Below, in pieces: positions 1-6,555 of a stretch of DNA of 6,671 nucleotides (its first letter is position 1; each line of letters starts with the position of its first letter). Below the pieces are notes generated by a model that was not told the DNA's origin, ran no database searches, and was given only the letters and a program-made list of their open reading frames with translations. The position numbers and the translations under genes were made by a program. Source of the stretch: Chitinophaga pinensis (GTDB taxonomy: Bacteria > Bacteroidota > Bacteroidia > Flavobacteriales_D > Crocinitomicaceae); contig CAMATR010000102.1 of NCBI GenBank assembly GCA_945861175.1, positions 1 to 6,671 of the forward strand. Direction: 5' to 3'.

Positions 1-306
1 GTGATATTGGTCTTACTTTATTTAATCCTTTTGTATCGGATTTTTAGGATTGCGCTTCAATCTGACAATTTATTTGAAACTTTCGCCTGCGTTGGAATAG
101 GAATATTGTTGCTTACTCAAGCAGCAGTCAATATGCTTGTTTGCACAGGAGTTTTTCCAGTTACTGGACAAAACATGCCTCTATTGGCAATGGGTGGATC
201 TGCTTTAATAATGACTTGTGTCGCTATCGGAATTGTGCAGAGTATTGCTTATCGACAGGAAAAAGGAAAAGAAAGTAGTTTTTCTAATTCATTTGCTGCA
301 GAATGA
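1..306 (+). CDS. ftsW: Lipid II glycosyltransferase FtsW, C-terminal part (5' end outside window)
   Basis: This is the last 101 codons of an FtsW/RodA/SpoVE (SEDS) protein. The gene runs in from upstream, so the GTG at base 1 is an internal valine codon and not a start. Visible are about three hydrophobic segments (window residues 2-18, 28-48 and 60-82), matching the last transmembrane helices. Between the last two lies the family loop, here GVFPVTGQNMPLLAMGGSA (residues 50-68), equivalent to the TGxxLPLxSxGGSS loop of FtsW and RodA. A short charged cytoplasmic tail follows. FtsW polymerises lipid II into glycan strands at the septum together with its partner FtsI. FtsW rather than RodA is inferred from the murG and murC neighbours. 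The stop overlaps the murG start by four bases (ATGA), which suggests coupled translation. The first serine of the loop is alanine here. Confidence 0.93.
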   Translation: MILVLLYLILLYRIFRIALQSDNLFETFACVGIGILLLTQAAVNMLVCTGVFPVTGQNMPLLAMGGSALIMTCVAIGIVQSIAYRQEKGKESSFSNSFAAE

Positions 307-1406
307 AATTACATCGTGTAATTATATCAGGTGGAGGAACGGGAGGACATATTTTTCCTGCTATCGCAATTGCGGATGAAATAAAAATGCGCAACCCAAA
401 AGCAGAAATACTTTTCATAGGAGCCATTGGAAAAATGGAAATGGAAAAGGTTCCAAATGCTGGTTACACCATTGAAGGGCTAAATATAGTCGGTTTTCAG
501 CGAAAAATCTCATTTTCAAACTTTTTACTTCCCTTTAAAATAGCCAAGAGTTTACTTAAGGCAAGAAGTATCATTAGGGAATTTAAGCCTCAAGCTGTTG
601 TTGGTGTCGGCGGCTATGCTAGCGGACCGACTCTGCAGGCAGCTACAATGTTGAAATTACCAACTCTTGTGCAAGAGCAAAACTCTTTTCCTGGTAAAAC
701 GAATAAACTCTTGTCATCTAAAGTGAAAGTTATATGCACCGCTTATGAAGGATTAGAGAGGTTTTTCCCCAAAGAAAAAATTCGTTTAACTGGTAATCCT
801 GTCAGACATGAAATGGTCACTATTGGCGGGAAGCGCGAGGAGGCAATTAATCATTATGGTTTCAATTCTGCTAAGAAAACTATTTTAATTATCGGGGGAA
901 GCCTTGGCGCAAGAACACTTAATAACGCCTTGGTCGGAAATTTAAAAGTAATCATGGACCAAGAAGATGTTCAAATACTTTGGCAGTGTGGGAAACTTTA
1001 TTTTGAGCAAATGCTTGAAACGATGAATCAAAATATTTTTGACTCGGTAAAGCTTGTGCAATTCATAGAACGAATGGATTTAGCCTATGCAGCAGCAGAT
1101 ATTATTATTTCTCGAGCTGGCGCCATTTCCGTATCTGAACTGTGCCTCATAGGGAAACCAGTTGTTCTCGTTCCTTCACCAAATGTTGCTGAAGATCACC
1201 AAACTAAAAATGCAATGGCATTAGTGAATAAAAATGCAGCTGTTTTGGTTAAGGATTCGGATGCTAATGAACACTTATTTTCAACGGTATTTGAACTGCT
1301 GAAAAATGAATCTAGAATGCAAGAGTATCGTTCTGAAATTAAAAAGTTGGCTAGACCAAATGCCACGGTTGACATAGTTAATGAATTGGAAAAAATTGTG
1401 GGATAA
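303..1406 (+). CDS. murG: UDP-GlcNAc:undecaprenyl-pyrophosphoryl-MurNAc-pentapeptide GlcNAc transferase MurG
   Basis: MurG adds N-acetylglucosamine from UDP-GlcNAc to lipid I, making lipid II on the inner face of the cytoplasmic membrane. The 367-residue product has the normal length and the two-domain GT-B layout (family GT28). The N-terminal domain carries the glycine loop GGGTGGH (residues 10-16), with the conserved histidine at 16, and the second loop GVGGYASGP (101-109), followed by QEQNSFPGKTN (124-134). The C-terminal domain carries GNPVR (164-168), GGSLGAR (198-204), the donor-binding stretch SRAGAISVSEL (270-280) and PSPNVAEDHQTKNA (291-304). The start was chosen because it puts the first glycine loop right after the first beta strand and overlaps the ftsW stop as ATGA. 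The stop TAA directly touches the murC ATG. No Shine-Dalgarno site is apparent, so translation probably depends on coupling. Confidence 0.98.
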   Translation: MKLHRVIISGGGTGGHIFPAIAIADEIKMRNPKAEILFIGAIGKMEMEKVPNAGYTIEGLNIVGFQRKISFSNFLLPFKIAKSLLKARSIIREFKPQAVVGVGGYASGPTLQAATMLKLPTLVQEQNSFPGKTNKLLSSKVKVICTAYEGLERFFPKEKIRLTGNPVRHEMVTIGGKREEAINHYGFNSAKKTILIIGGSLGARTLNNALVGNLKVIMDQEDVQILWQCGKLYFEQMLETMNQNIFDSVKLVQFIERMDLAYAAADIIISRAGAISVSELCLIGKPVVLVPSPNVAEDHQTKNAMALVNKNAAVLVKDSDANEHLFSTVFELLKNESRMQEYRSEIKKLARPNATVDIVNELEKIVG

Positions 1407-2786
1407 ATGAATCGCTTAGATCATATCAGTTTCAATCAGTTCAATACTGCATATTTCATAGGTATTGGAGGGATTGGTATGTCTGCTTTGGCGCGTTACT
1501 TTAAATCATTGGGTTGGCAAGTGTCAGGCTATGACAAGACGTCGACTTCTCTTACAAACGAGCTCATTTCTGAAGGGATCCAAATTCATTTTGAAGATTT
1601 AGGCGAACTCGCTATTTCCTCCTTAAAGGACATTCACAGAACAATTTTCATATACACCCCCGCCATACCAAAAACTCACAAGGAGCTATCTTGTATAAGA
1701 GATAAAGGATTGACGATATATAAACGATCTGAGGTTTTGGGTTTGATTACCAGACAAAGCAAAAGTCTTGGTGTAGCTGGCACTCATGGAAAAACGACAA
1801 CTAGCTCAATGCTAGCCCATGTGCTGCATCAATCTTCTAGACCATGCGATGCTTTTCTTGGTGGTATTGCAACAAATTTTAATTCTAACTTATTAATTGG
1901 AAATGAATCAGAATTCACGGTTGTTGAGGCAGATGAGTTTGACAGGTCTTTTTTACAATTGAAAACCTTTGCTTCAATCGTAACTTCTACTGACGCAGAT
2001 CATCTTGATATATATGGAGATTCAAATCATTTTATTGAGGGGTTTCAGCAGTATACTCGACTGATTGATTCTGAGGGATGTTTAGTCAAACGAGAGGGGC
2101 TTGATATTCATTCGACCGCAAAAACAATTACTTATGCTTTGAATTCTTCATCTGCTGATTATTCAGTTTCTAATTTACGCATGCATGCAGGAAGATTTTA
2201 TATGGATGTTAGAACGCCAAAAGCAATTTGGAGCGAAGTTGAATTAGGAATTCCTGGGATTCACAATGCTGAGAATGCGCTCGCTTGTATTGCACTTTTG
2301 GAGTTTCTTTCAGTTTCTGAAATCGAAATCCGAAACGGTCTGAGTTCTTTTTTAGGAGTTAAAAGACGATTTGAATACCATATCAGAAAAGAGAAACTTA
2401 TCTACATAGATGACTATGCACATCATCCGACTGAAATCAATGCTCTTGTTTCATCCATTCGTCTTCTCTATCCTGATATGAAAATAACGGGAATTTTCCA
2501 GCCACACCTTTTCTCCCGCACGCGTGATTTCTTTGATGGTTTTGCTGAGGAGTTATCTAAGCTAGATTCGGTCATTCTAATGCCAATTTATTTTGCAAGA
2601 GAACTGCCAATTAAGGGGGTTACAAGTGAAGCTTTGTTGGAAGCAATTTCATTAAATAGTAAGAAATTGCTTTTTCCGGAAGAAATAATAGAAAGTTTCG
2701 ATAACTATTTTGAAGGAGTTGTTTTAACCATAGGTGCTGGAGATATCGATCGTATTGTTGAACCGCTTAAAAAGAAACTATCATGA
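1407..2786 (+). CDS. murC: UDP-N-acetylmuramate--L-alanine ligase MurC
   Basis: MurC is the cytoplasmic ATP-dependent ligase that attaches L-alanine to UDP-MurNAc, the first step of stem peptide synthesis. The 459-residue product has all three Mur ligase domains. The N-terminal Rossmann domain has FIGIGGIGMSALA (residues 17-29), the MurC form of the UDP-binding loop. The central ATPase domain has the P-loop AGTHGKTT (124-131), EADEFDRSF (174-182) and HNAEN (286-290). The C-terminal domain has DDYAHHPTE (335-343) and FQPHLFSRT (364-372), both typical of MurC, and ends with TIGAGDID (441-448). DDYAHHPTE and the N-terminal loop separate it from MurD, MurE and MurF, and the length excludes a MurC-Ddl fusion. 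The closely related Mpl ligase is unlikely given the cluster. It starts at the base after the murG stop and overlaps ftsQ by four bases (ATGA). Confidence 0.98.
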   Translation: MNRLDHISFNQFNTAYFIGIGGIGMSALARYFKSLGWQVSGYDKTSTSLTNELISEGIQIHFEDLGELAISSLKDIHRTIFIYTPAIPKTHKELSCIRDKGLTIYKRSEVLGLITRQSKSLGVAGTHGKTTTSSMLAHVLHQSSRPCDAFLGGIATNFNSNLLIGNESEFTVVEADEFDRSFLQLKTFASIVTSTDADHLDIYGDSNHFIEGFQQYTRLIDSEGCLVKREGLDIHSTAKTITYALNSSSADYSVSNLRMHAGRFYMDVRTPKAIWSEVELGIPGIHNAENALACIALLEFLSVSEIEIRNGLSSFLGVKRRFEYHIRKEKLIYIDDYAHHPTEINALVSSIRLLYPDMKITGIFQPHLFSRTRDFFDGFAEELSKLDSVILMPIYFARELPIKGVTSEALLEAISLNSKKLLFPEEIIESFDNYFEGVVLTIGAGDIDRIVEPLKKKLS

Positions 2787-3577
2787 ACAAGTGGTTAAAG
2801 ATGTCTTTGTGGATTCTATTTTTAGGGGGTGTAATAACTGTTTTATTTCTTTCTCAGCAATACCAATCAGAAAGTAAACTCGAAGAAGCCGACATTTTGA
2901 TTCATGTAACAGGAGAAAACGCGTTTTTGAATGAACCCGAATTACGCATGCGATTGAAGCGCCGCGGTTTTGTTTTCAAAGACCAAAGACAAAGTGAGTT
3001 GAAGGTAGCTGCGATAGAAAAATTCATCAAATTAATGACTGAGGTCAAGGAGGTTAAAGTATATACAAATATTGGTCAGGGATGGAAAATTGACGTTGTA
3101 GTTCGAAAACCTATTGCGCGTATTTTCAATCAATTCGGAGAATCTTATTATTTGGATGAAGACGGTGTGGTTATGCAAACCTCAACAATTCATACTGCCC
3201 GTGTATTAGTAGTGAGCGGAAATTTGAAGGATCGCCCAACATCAATTTCTGTATCTGAAATTATCAACAATGACTCTTTGAAAAGTATTCGAAAGCTAGA
3301 TGATGTTTATCGTATTTCAAATTATGTTTGTAAAGATACCTTAATGCAGGCACTGATAGGGCAAATTCACCTTAAAAAAAGCGGAGATTTTATTCTTGTG
3401 CCAATCGTAGGTGGACAAGAGATTGTTTTTGGGACGGCAAAAACAGATAGGGAAGTAAAGGAGAAATTTGAGAAGTTGAAAATCTTTTACAGCGATGCAA
3501 TCCCTTATGAAGGATGGAATAAGTACACCGAAATCAATCTGAAATACGAAAAACAGATTGTAGGCAAAACATTATAA
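2783..3577 (+). CDS. ftsQ: Cell division protein FtsQ (DivIB family)
   Basis: This is a bitopic inner-membrane divisome protein, which in studied bacteria links FtsL/FtsB to the FtsW-FtsI synthase. The 264-residue product has a very short cytoplasmic tail (MNKWLK), one membrane segment at about residues 8-24, a POTRA-like region at about 36-110 and a periplasmic beta domain to the end. Family-like stretches are VVRKPIARIF (106-115), the YYLDEDGVVM strand (122-131), DFILVPIVGGQEIVFG (202-217) and the terminal INLKYEKQIV (251-260), a form I associate with Bacteroidota FtsQ. FtsQ is poorly conserved, so the call rests on these stretches, the topology and its place between murC and ftsA. The E. 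coli tail that precedes the membrane segment is almost absent. The chosen start overlaps the murC stop as ATGA; Met7 is a possible but less likely alternative. Confidence 0.92.
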   Translation: MNKWLKMSLWILFLGGVITVLFLSQQYQSESKLEEADILIHVTGENAFLNEPELRMRLKRRGFVFKDQRQSELKVAAIEKFIKLMTEVKEVKVYTNIGQGWKIDVVVRKPIARIFNQFGESYYLDEDGVVMQTSTIHTARVLVVSGNLKDRPTSISVSEIINNDSLKSIRKLDDVYRISNYVCKDTLMQALIGQIHLKKSGDFILVPIVGGQEIVFGTAKTDREVKEKFEKLKIFYSDAIPYEGWNKYTEINLKYEKQIVGKTL

Positions 3578-3587
3578 AATATCACTC

Positions 3588-3591
3588 AGGA
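3588..3591 (+). promoter_or_regulatory. Weak ribosome binding site candidate of ftsA
   Basis: AGGA lies 11 bases before the ftsA ATG in the 25-bp gap after ftsQ, followed by an A-rich run. The spacing is longer than ideal and Bacteroidota often do not use Shine-Dalgarno pairing, so this may be chance. Confidence 0.25.
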
Positions 3592-3602
3592 AAATTAATA
3601 GT

Positions 3603-4886
3603 ATGTCAAAGATAATAGTCGGACTAGATATTGGAACAACAAAGATTGCTTGTTTCGTGGGTAAGAAAAATGAGCACGGAAAGATTGAAATCTTGTCAAT
3701 GGGCAAAAGCGAATCGCTTGGTGTCACTCGCGGAATGGTTGCTAATATTGAGAAAACTGTGCAATCAATTAAAGTTGCAGTTGATGAGGCTCAAGAAAGA
3801 GTAGATGGACAATTGACAGTGCGCGTGGTGAATGTAGGAATTGCAGGACAACACATCAAGAGTCTGCAGCATCGGGGCATTCATACTAGAGATTACATTG
3901 ATATTGAGATTGCTCAGAAAGATATCGATACGTTGGTTGAAGACATGTACAAGCTGGTTATGCAGCCCGGGGAGGCAATCATCACTGTTTTACCTCAGGA
4001 ATATATAATTGATAATGAACAAGGAATTAAGGATCCAATTGGGATGCTTGGTCGTCGATTGGAAGCGAATTTCCATATCATTACTGGTCAGATTGGTGCT
4101 TCAATGAATATTACAAAATGCATCGAGAAAGCAGGATTAGAGGTGAAGGAAATTATTCTTGAACCGATCGCTTCAGCTGATGCAGTGCTGTCCGATGAAG
4201 AAAAAGAAGCGGGCGTTGTGCTGGTTGATATAGGCGGTGGGACGACAGATATAGCAATTTTTCACGAAGGAATTATTCGGCATACGGCAGTTATTCCTTT
4301 TGGGGGGAATGTTATAACGGAAGACATTAAAGAAGGGTGCACTATCATGCGCCGCCAAGCTGAAATGTTGAAAACTAAATTTGGCTCTGCACTTGCCTCA
4401 GAAAGTCAAGAAAATGAGATTGTATGTATTCCTGGATTAAGAGGTAGGGACCCAAAAGAAATAACGGTGAGAAATCTTGCGAGTATAATTCAAGCAAGAA
4501 TGGAGGAAATCATTGAATTAGTGCATTACGAAATCATTAATTCTGGTTTTCAGAAAAAACTTATTGGCGGAATCGTTGTAACTGGTGGAGGTGCTCAATT
4601 GAAACACATCACACAATTATTCGAGTACATTACCGGAATGGATACAAGAGTTGGTTATCCAACTGAGCATTTAGCAAACAATAACCATATTGAAAATTTA
4701 ACTAGTCCAATGTATGCAACGGGCATTGGATTGGTGCTTAAAGGTTTTCAAGCTTTGGAAAAAAATAATCCGACAACGGAAGTTGCGAGCAATGGTAATG
4801 TGAAAACCCATTCCGGTAAAAATAGAGGGTCTTTTTTTGATACAATTGTCAAAAGAAGTGTAGATTGGTTCAAGGAAGATAGTTAG
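3603..4886 (+). CDS. ftsA: Cell division protein FtsA (actin-like membrane tether of FtsZ)
   Basis: FtsA is an actin-fold ATP-binding protein that polymerises on the inner membrane, holds FtsZ filaments there and helps activate septal wall synthesis. In the 427-residue product, phosphate-1 is IIVGLDIGTTKIACFVG (residues 4-20), phosphate-2 is VVLVDIGGGTTDIAIF (205-220) and the adenosine motif is GGIVVTGGGAQL (322-333). The FtsA-specific 1C (SHS2) subdomain takes the place of the actin 1B domain at about 84-160 and ends near PIGMLGRRLEANFHIITG. A polar linker (about 384-408) leads to a terminal amphipathic helix, SFFDTIVKRSVDWFKED (410-426), with Phe, Ile, Val and Trp on one face and Lys and Arg on the other. 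This is the expected membrane-targeting helix. The 1C domain and the terminal helix exclude MreB and DnaK. The gaps of 25 bp before and 28 bp after fit one ftsQ-ftsA-ftsZ transcript. Confidence 0.98.
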   Translation: MSKIIVGLDIGTTKIACFVGKKNEHGKIEILSMGKSESLGVTRGMVANIEKTVQSIKVAVDEAQERVDGQLTVRVVNVGIAGQHIKSLQHRGIHTRDYIDIEIAQKDIDTLVEDMYKLVMQPGEAIITVLPQEYIIDNEQGIKDPIGMLGRRLEANFHIITGQIGASMNITKCIEKAGLEVKEIILEPIASADAVLSDEEKEAGVVLVDIGGGTTDIAIFHEGIIRHTAVIPFGGNVITEDIKEGCTIMRRQAEMLKTKFGSALASESQENEIVCIPGLRGRDPKEITVRNLASIIQARMEEIIELVHYEIINSGFQKKLIGGIVVTGGGAQLKHITQLFEYITGMDTRVGYPTEHLANNNHIENLTSPMYATGIGLVLKGFQALEKNNPTTEVASNGNVKTHSGKNRGSFFDTIVKRSVDWFKEDS

Positions 4887-4891
4887 ATTTG
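4865..4891 (+). promoter_or_regulatory. Candidate Bacteroidota-type promoter for ftsZ
   Basis: TAGATTTG at 4884-4891 is a perfect match to the Bacteroidota -7 consensus TAnnTTTG and overlaps the ftsA stop codon. A TTG at 4865-4867 could serve as the -33 element, but the 16-base spacer is slightly short of the usual range. Transcription would start near 4897, leaving a leader of about 18 bases before the ftsZ ATG. Such -7 matches occur by chance a few times in 6.7 kb of AT-rich DNA, so position is the main argument. Confidence 0.3.
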
Positions 4892-4901
4892 TAAATTAGA
4901 A

Positions 4902-4906
4902 TAAAA
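4902..4906 (+). promoter_or_regulatory. TAAAA translation-initiation element before ftsZ
   Basis: TAAAA sits 8 bases before the ftsZ ATG in a leader with no Shine-Dalgarno sequence. TAAAA is the motif reported upstream of genes in Flavobacterium, and it supports the chosen ftsZ start. A-rich leaders are common here, so the call is tentative. Confidence 0.35.
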
Positions 4907-4914
4907 GCGAGAAT

Positions 4915-6555
4915 ATGGAATTTGATTTACCAAAAGAAACGAATTCGATCATTAAAGTGATCGGCGTAGGTGGGGGCGGGAGCAATGCTGTCAATCACAT
5001 GTTCGACCAAGGAATAATCGGAGTGGATTTCATTGTCTGCAATACCGATCGTCAGGCATTAGACATTTCTCCAGTGCCATATAAAATACAACTTGGAACA
5101 ACGTTGACTGATGGACGTGGTGCAGGTGCAATTCCTGAAATTGGAATGAATGCTGCCATTGAAAATATCGATGAGATCAAAGAACTGTTGAGTAAAAATA
5201 CCAAAATGGTTTTTGTAACTGCAGGACTTGGTGGTGGAACAGGCACAGGCGCAGCACCTATAATAGCAAAAGTTGCTAAAGAAATGGGCATACTGACGGT
5301 TGGAATCGTTACCGTTCCATTCAATTTTGAAGGCCGAAAAAGAAGACAACAAGCTGAAGAAGGATTAGAAAAGATTCGTCAAAATGTAGATACTTTATTA
5401 GTTATAAATAATGAACGTCTTCGCGAAATTACCGGTAACTTGACGATCGGAAATGCTTTTGCACAGGCAGATGACGTATTGACCATTGCCGCGAAAGGAA
5501 TAGCTGAGGTTATATCAGTGACAGGTGCAGTAAACGTTGATTTTAATGATGTGAAAACTGTTATGAAAGACAGTGGTCATGCAATAATGGGTAGCGCATC
5601 AGCTGAAGGCGAAAATAGAGCGATAACTGCTGTGCAAAAAGCTTTAGCATCTCCTTTGCTTGACGATAGCGATATCAATGGTGCTCAATATGTTTTACTA
5701 AACATTACATATGGTGACAAGGAAGTTCTAATGGATGAAATATCTGAAATCACAGATTATATTCAAGATGAGGCAGGCTCAACAGCGGATGTTATTTGGG
5801 GTCATGGTTACGATGCAACGCTCGGAGATAAGATAGGTATTACATTGATTGCCACTGGTTTTAAAACGGGAAATAACGTGGGTTTTTATAAAGCACCTGA
5901 AAAAACGGTGCGTACTTTAGATGATGAACCAAAAAATGAAATCCTAAAACCATTAGAATCTCCAACACAAGTTAATTCATATACACCACCTGTAGTGAGT
6001 GATACGACTGTTGTTGAACCATTTTTGAAAAATGATGTAGTTGAATCGTTACAAAATGATGAAAATACTGGTGTTGAATCGACAACTAACCTATCTTCAG
6101 TGAATGAAGAACCTTTTTTGAGAGAAGAAAAAGTGGAAGACACCGGTGTTCAATTTAACTGGGAGGTATCAACTCAAGAGCAAACGGCTGAAAACACAAC
6201 TCAAACAAACAATAATGAAGTAGTTGCTGAAAAAGTAGTTCGTCATATTTTGGAAGATGACAGTAATGCTAAGGCAAGTCTAGATAATGTTACCGCGAAA
6301 ACCATTCTTTCCCCTGAGGAGCAGCAACGTCGGACACAAGAGCGAATATCTAATATTCAAAATTATACTTCAAAATTGCAAAAAGCTGAAGGAATTACTG
6401 AATTTGAAAATGAACCAGCTTATGTGCGTAGAAATATTCAATTAGATAATACTCAGAAGAGTACACAAGAAACAGTTAGTCGATTCGGGCTTACTGAAGA
6501 TGAAAATGGAACTAATCTTCGCAATAATAACTTCTTGCACGATAACGTAGACTGA
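4915..6555 (+). CDS. ftsZ: Cell division GTPase FtsZ (tubulin-like, long Bacteroidota form)
   Basis: FtsZ forms GTP-dependent filaments that make the division ring and direct septal wall synthesis. The N-terminal GTPase core covers about residues 10-320, with IKVIGVGGGGSNAVNHM (13-29), the tubulin signature GGGTGTG (106-112), NNERL (165-169) and the T7 catalytic loop NVDFNDVKTVM (207-217), whose Asp209 and Asp212 complete the neighbouring subunit's active site. All key residues are present. At 546 residues it is far longer than E. coli FtsZ (383) because of an acidic, Asn/Gln/Thr-rich linker (about 325-463), a charged probable helix (about 466-490), an internal EPAYVRR motif (500-506) and the tail NNNFLHDNVD (537-546). 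That tail is the strongest lineage marker in the window. The start places the glycine loop at the usual distance and yields MEFDLPKE, like Flavobacteriia FtsZ. The stop overlaps the next ATG by one base (TGATG). Confidence 0.99.
   Translation: MEFDLPKETNSIIKVIGVGGGGSNAVNHMFDQGIIGVDFIVCNTDRQALDISPVPYKIQLGTTLTDGRGAGAIPEIGMNAAIENIDEIKELLSKNTKMVFVTAGLGGGTGTGAAPIIAKVAKEMGILTVGIVTVPFNFEGRKRRQQAEEGLEKIRQNVDTLLVINNERLREITGNLTIGNAFAQADDVLTIAAKGIAEVISVTGAVNVDFNDVKTVMKDSGHAIMGSASAEGENRAITAVQKALASPLLDDSDINGAQYVLLNITYGDKEVLMDEISEITDYIQDEAGSTADVIWGHGYDATLGDKIGITLIATGFKTGNNVGFYKAPEKTVRTLDDEPKNEILKPLESPTQVNSYTPPVVSDTTVVEPFLKNDVVESLQNDENTGVESTTNLSSVNEEPFLREEKVEDTGVQFNWEVSTQEQTAENTTQTNNNEVVAEKVVRHILEDDSNAKASLDNVTAKTILSPEEQQRRTQERISNIQNYTSKLQKAEGITEFENEPAYVRRNIQLDNTQKSTQETVSRFGLTEDENGTNLRNNNFLHDNVD
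6016..6138 (+). repeat. Imperfect protein-level repeat in the FtsZ linker (EPFL motif, two copies)
   Basis: Within ftsZ, residues 368-377 read EPFLKNDVVE and residues 399-408 read EPFLREEKVE. Both are followed by TGV (385-387 and 410-412). The shared pattern is EPFL[K/R]xxxVE, then a variable spacer, then TGV. The DNA of the two copies has diverged (for example ccatttttg against ccttttttg), so this is either an old duplication or a recurring short binding motif. It lies in otherwise disordered-looking sequence. No function is known to me. Confidence 0.5.
6412..6552 (+). other. FtsZ C-terminal recruitment region: internal CTP-like motif plus Bacteroidota tail
   Basis: Residues 500-506 of FtsZ (EPAYVRR, about 6412-6432) resemble the E. 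coli C-terminal peptide DIPAFLRK, which binds FtsA, ZipA and other partners. Here it is not terminal: about 40 residues follow, ending in SRFGLTEDENG and LRNNNFLHDNVD. The motif match is seen in the sequence; a partner-binding role is inferred from the E. coli peptide and the FtsA gene next door. Confidence 0.6.

Noticed and set aside
1015..1041. TTG, 16 bases, then TATTTTTG inside murG, resembling a Bacteroidota promoter
   Set aside because: It lies in the middle of murG, about 365 bases before murC, with no gene start near. About four such -7 matches per strand are expected by chance in this much AT-rich DNA.
3323..3330. TATGTTTG within ftsQ as a possible promoter for ftsA
   Set aside because: It matches the -7 box but has no TTG at a fitting distance upstream and lies about 270 bases before ftsA.
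3578..3602. Gap before ftsA checked for a terminator or promoter
   Set aside because: There is no stem-loop and no TAnnTTTG box in the 25 bases, so readthrough from ftsQ is the simplest reading.
4173..4358. Minus-strand open frame of 61 codons opposite ftsA
   Set aside because: It lies wholly within a well-supported gene, and its product has no recognisable family features.
5052..5352. Two overlapping minus-strand open frames (90 and 97 codons) opposite the ftsZ GTPase core
   Set aside because: They mirror the conserved glycine-rich coding of ftsZ; the proline-rich or cysteine-rich products are low complexity and resemble no family.
5886..6143. Minus-strand open frame of 85 codons opposite the FtsZ linker
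   Set aside because: The serine- and threonine-rich product reflects the reverse complement of the linker codons, and there is no independent sign of a gene.
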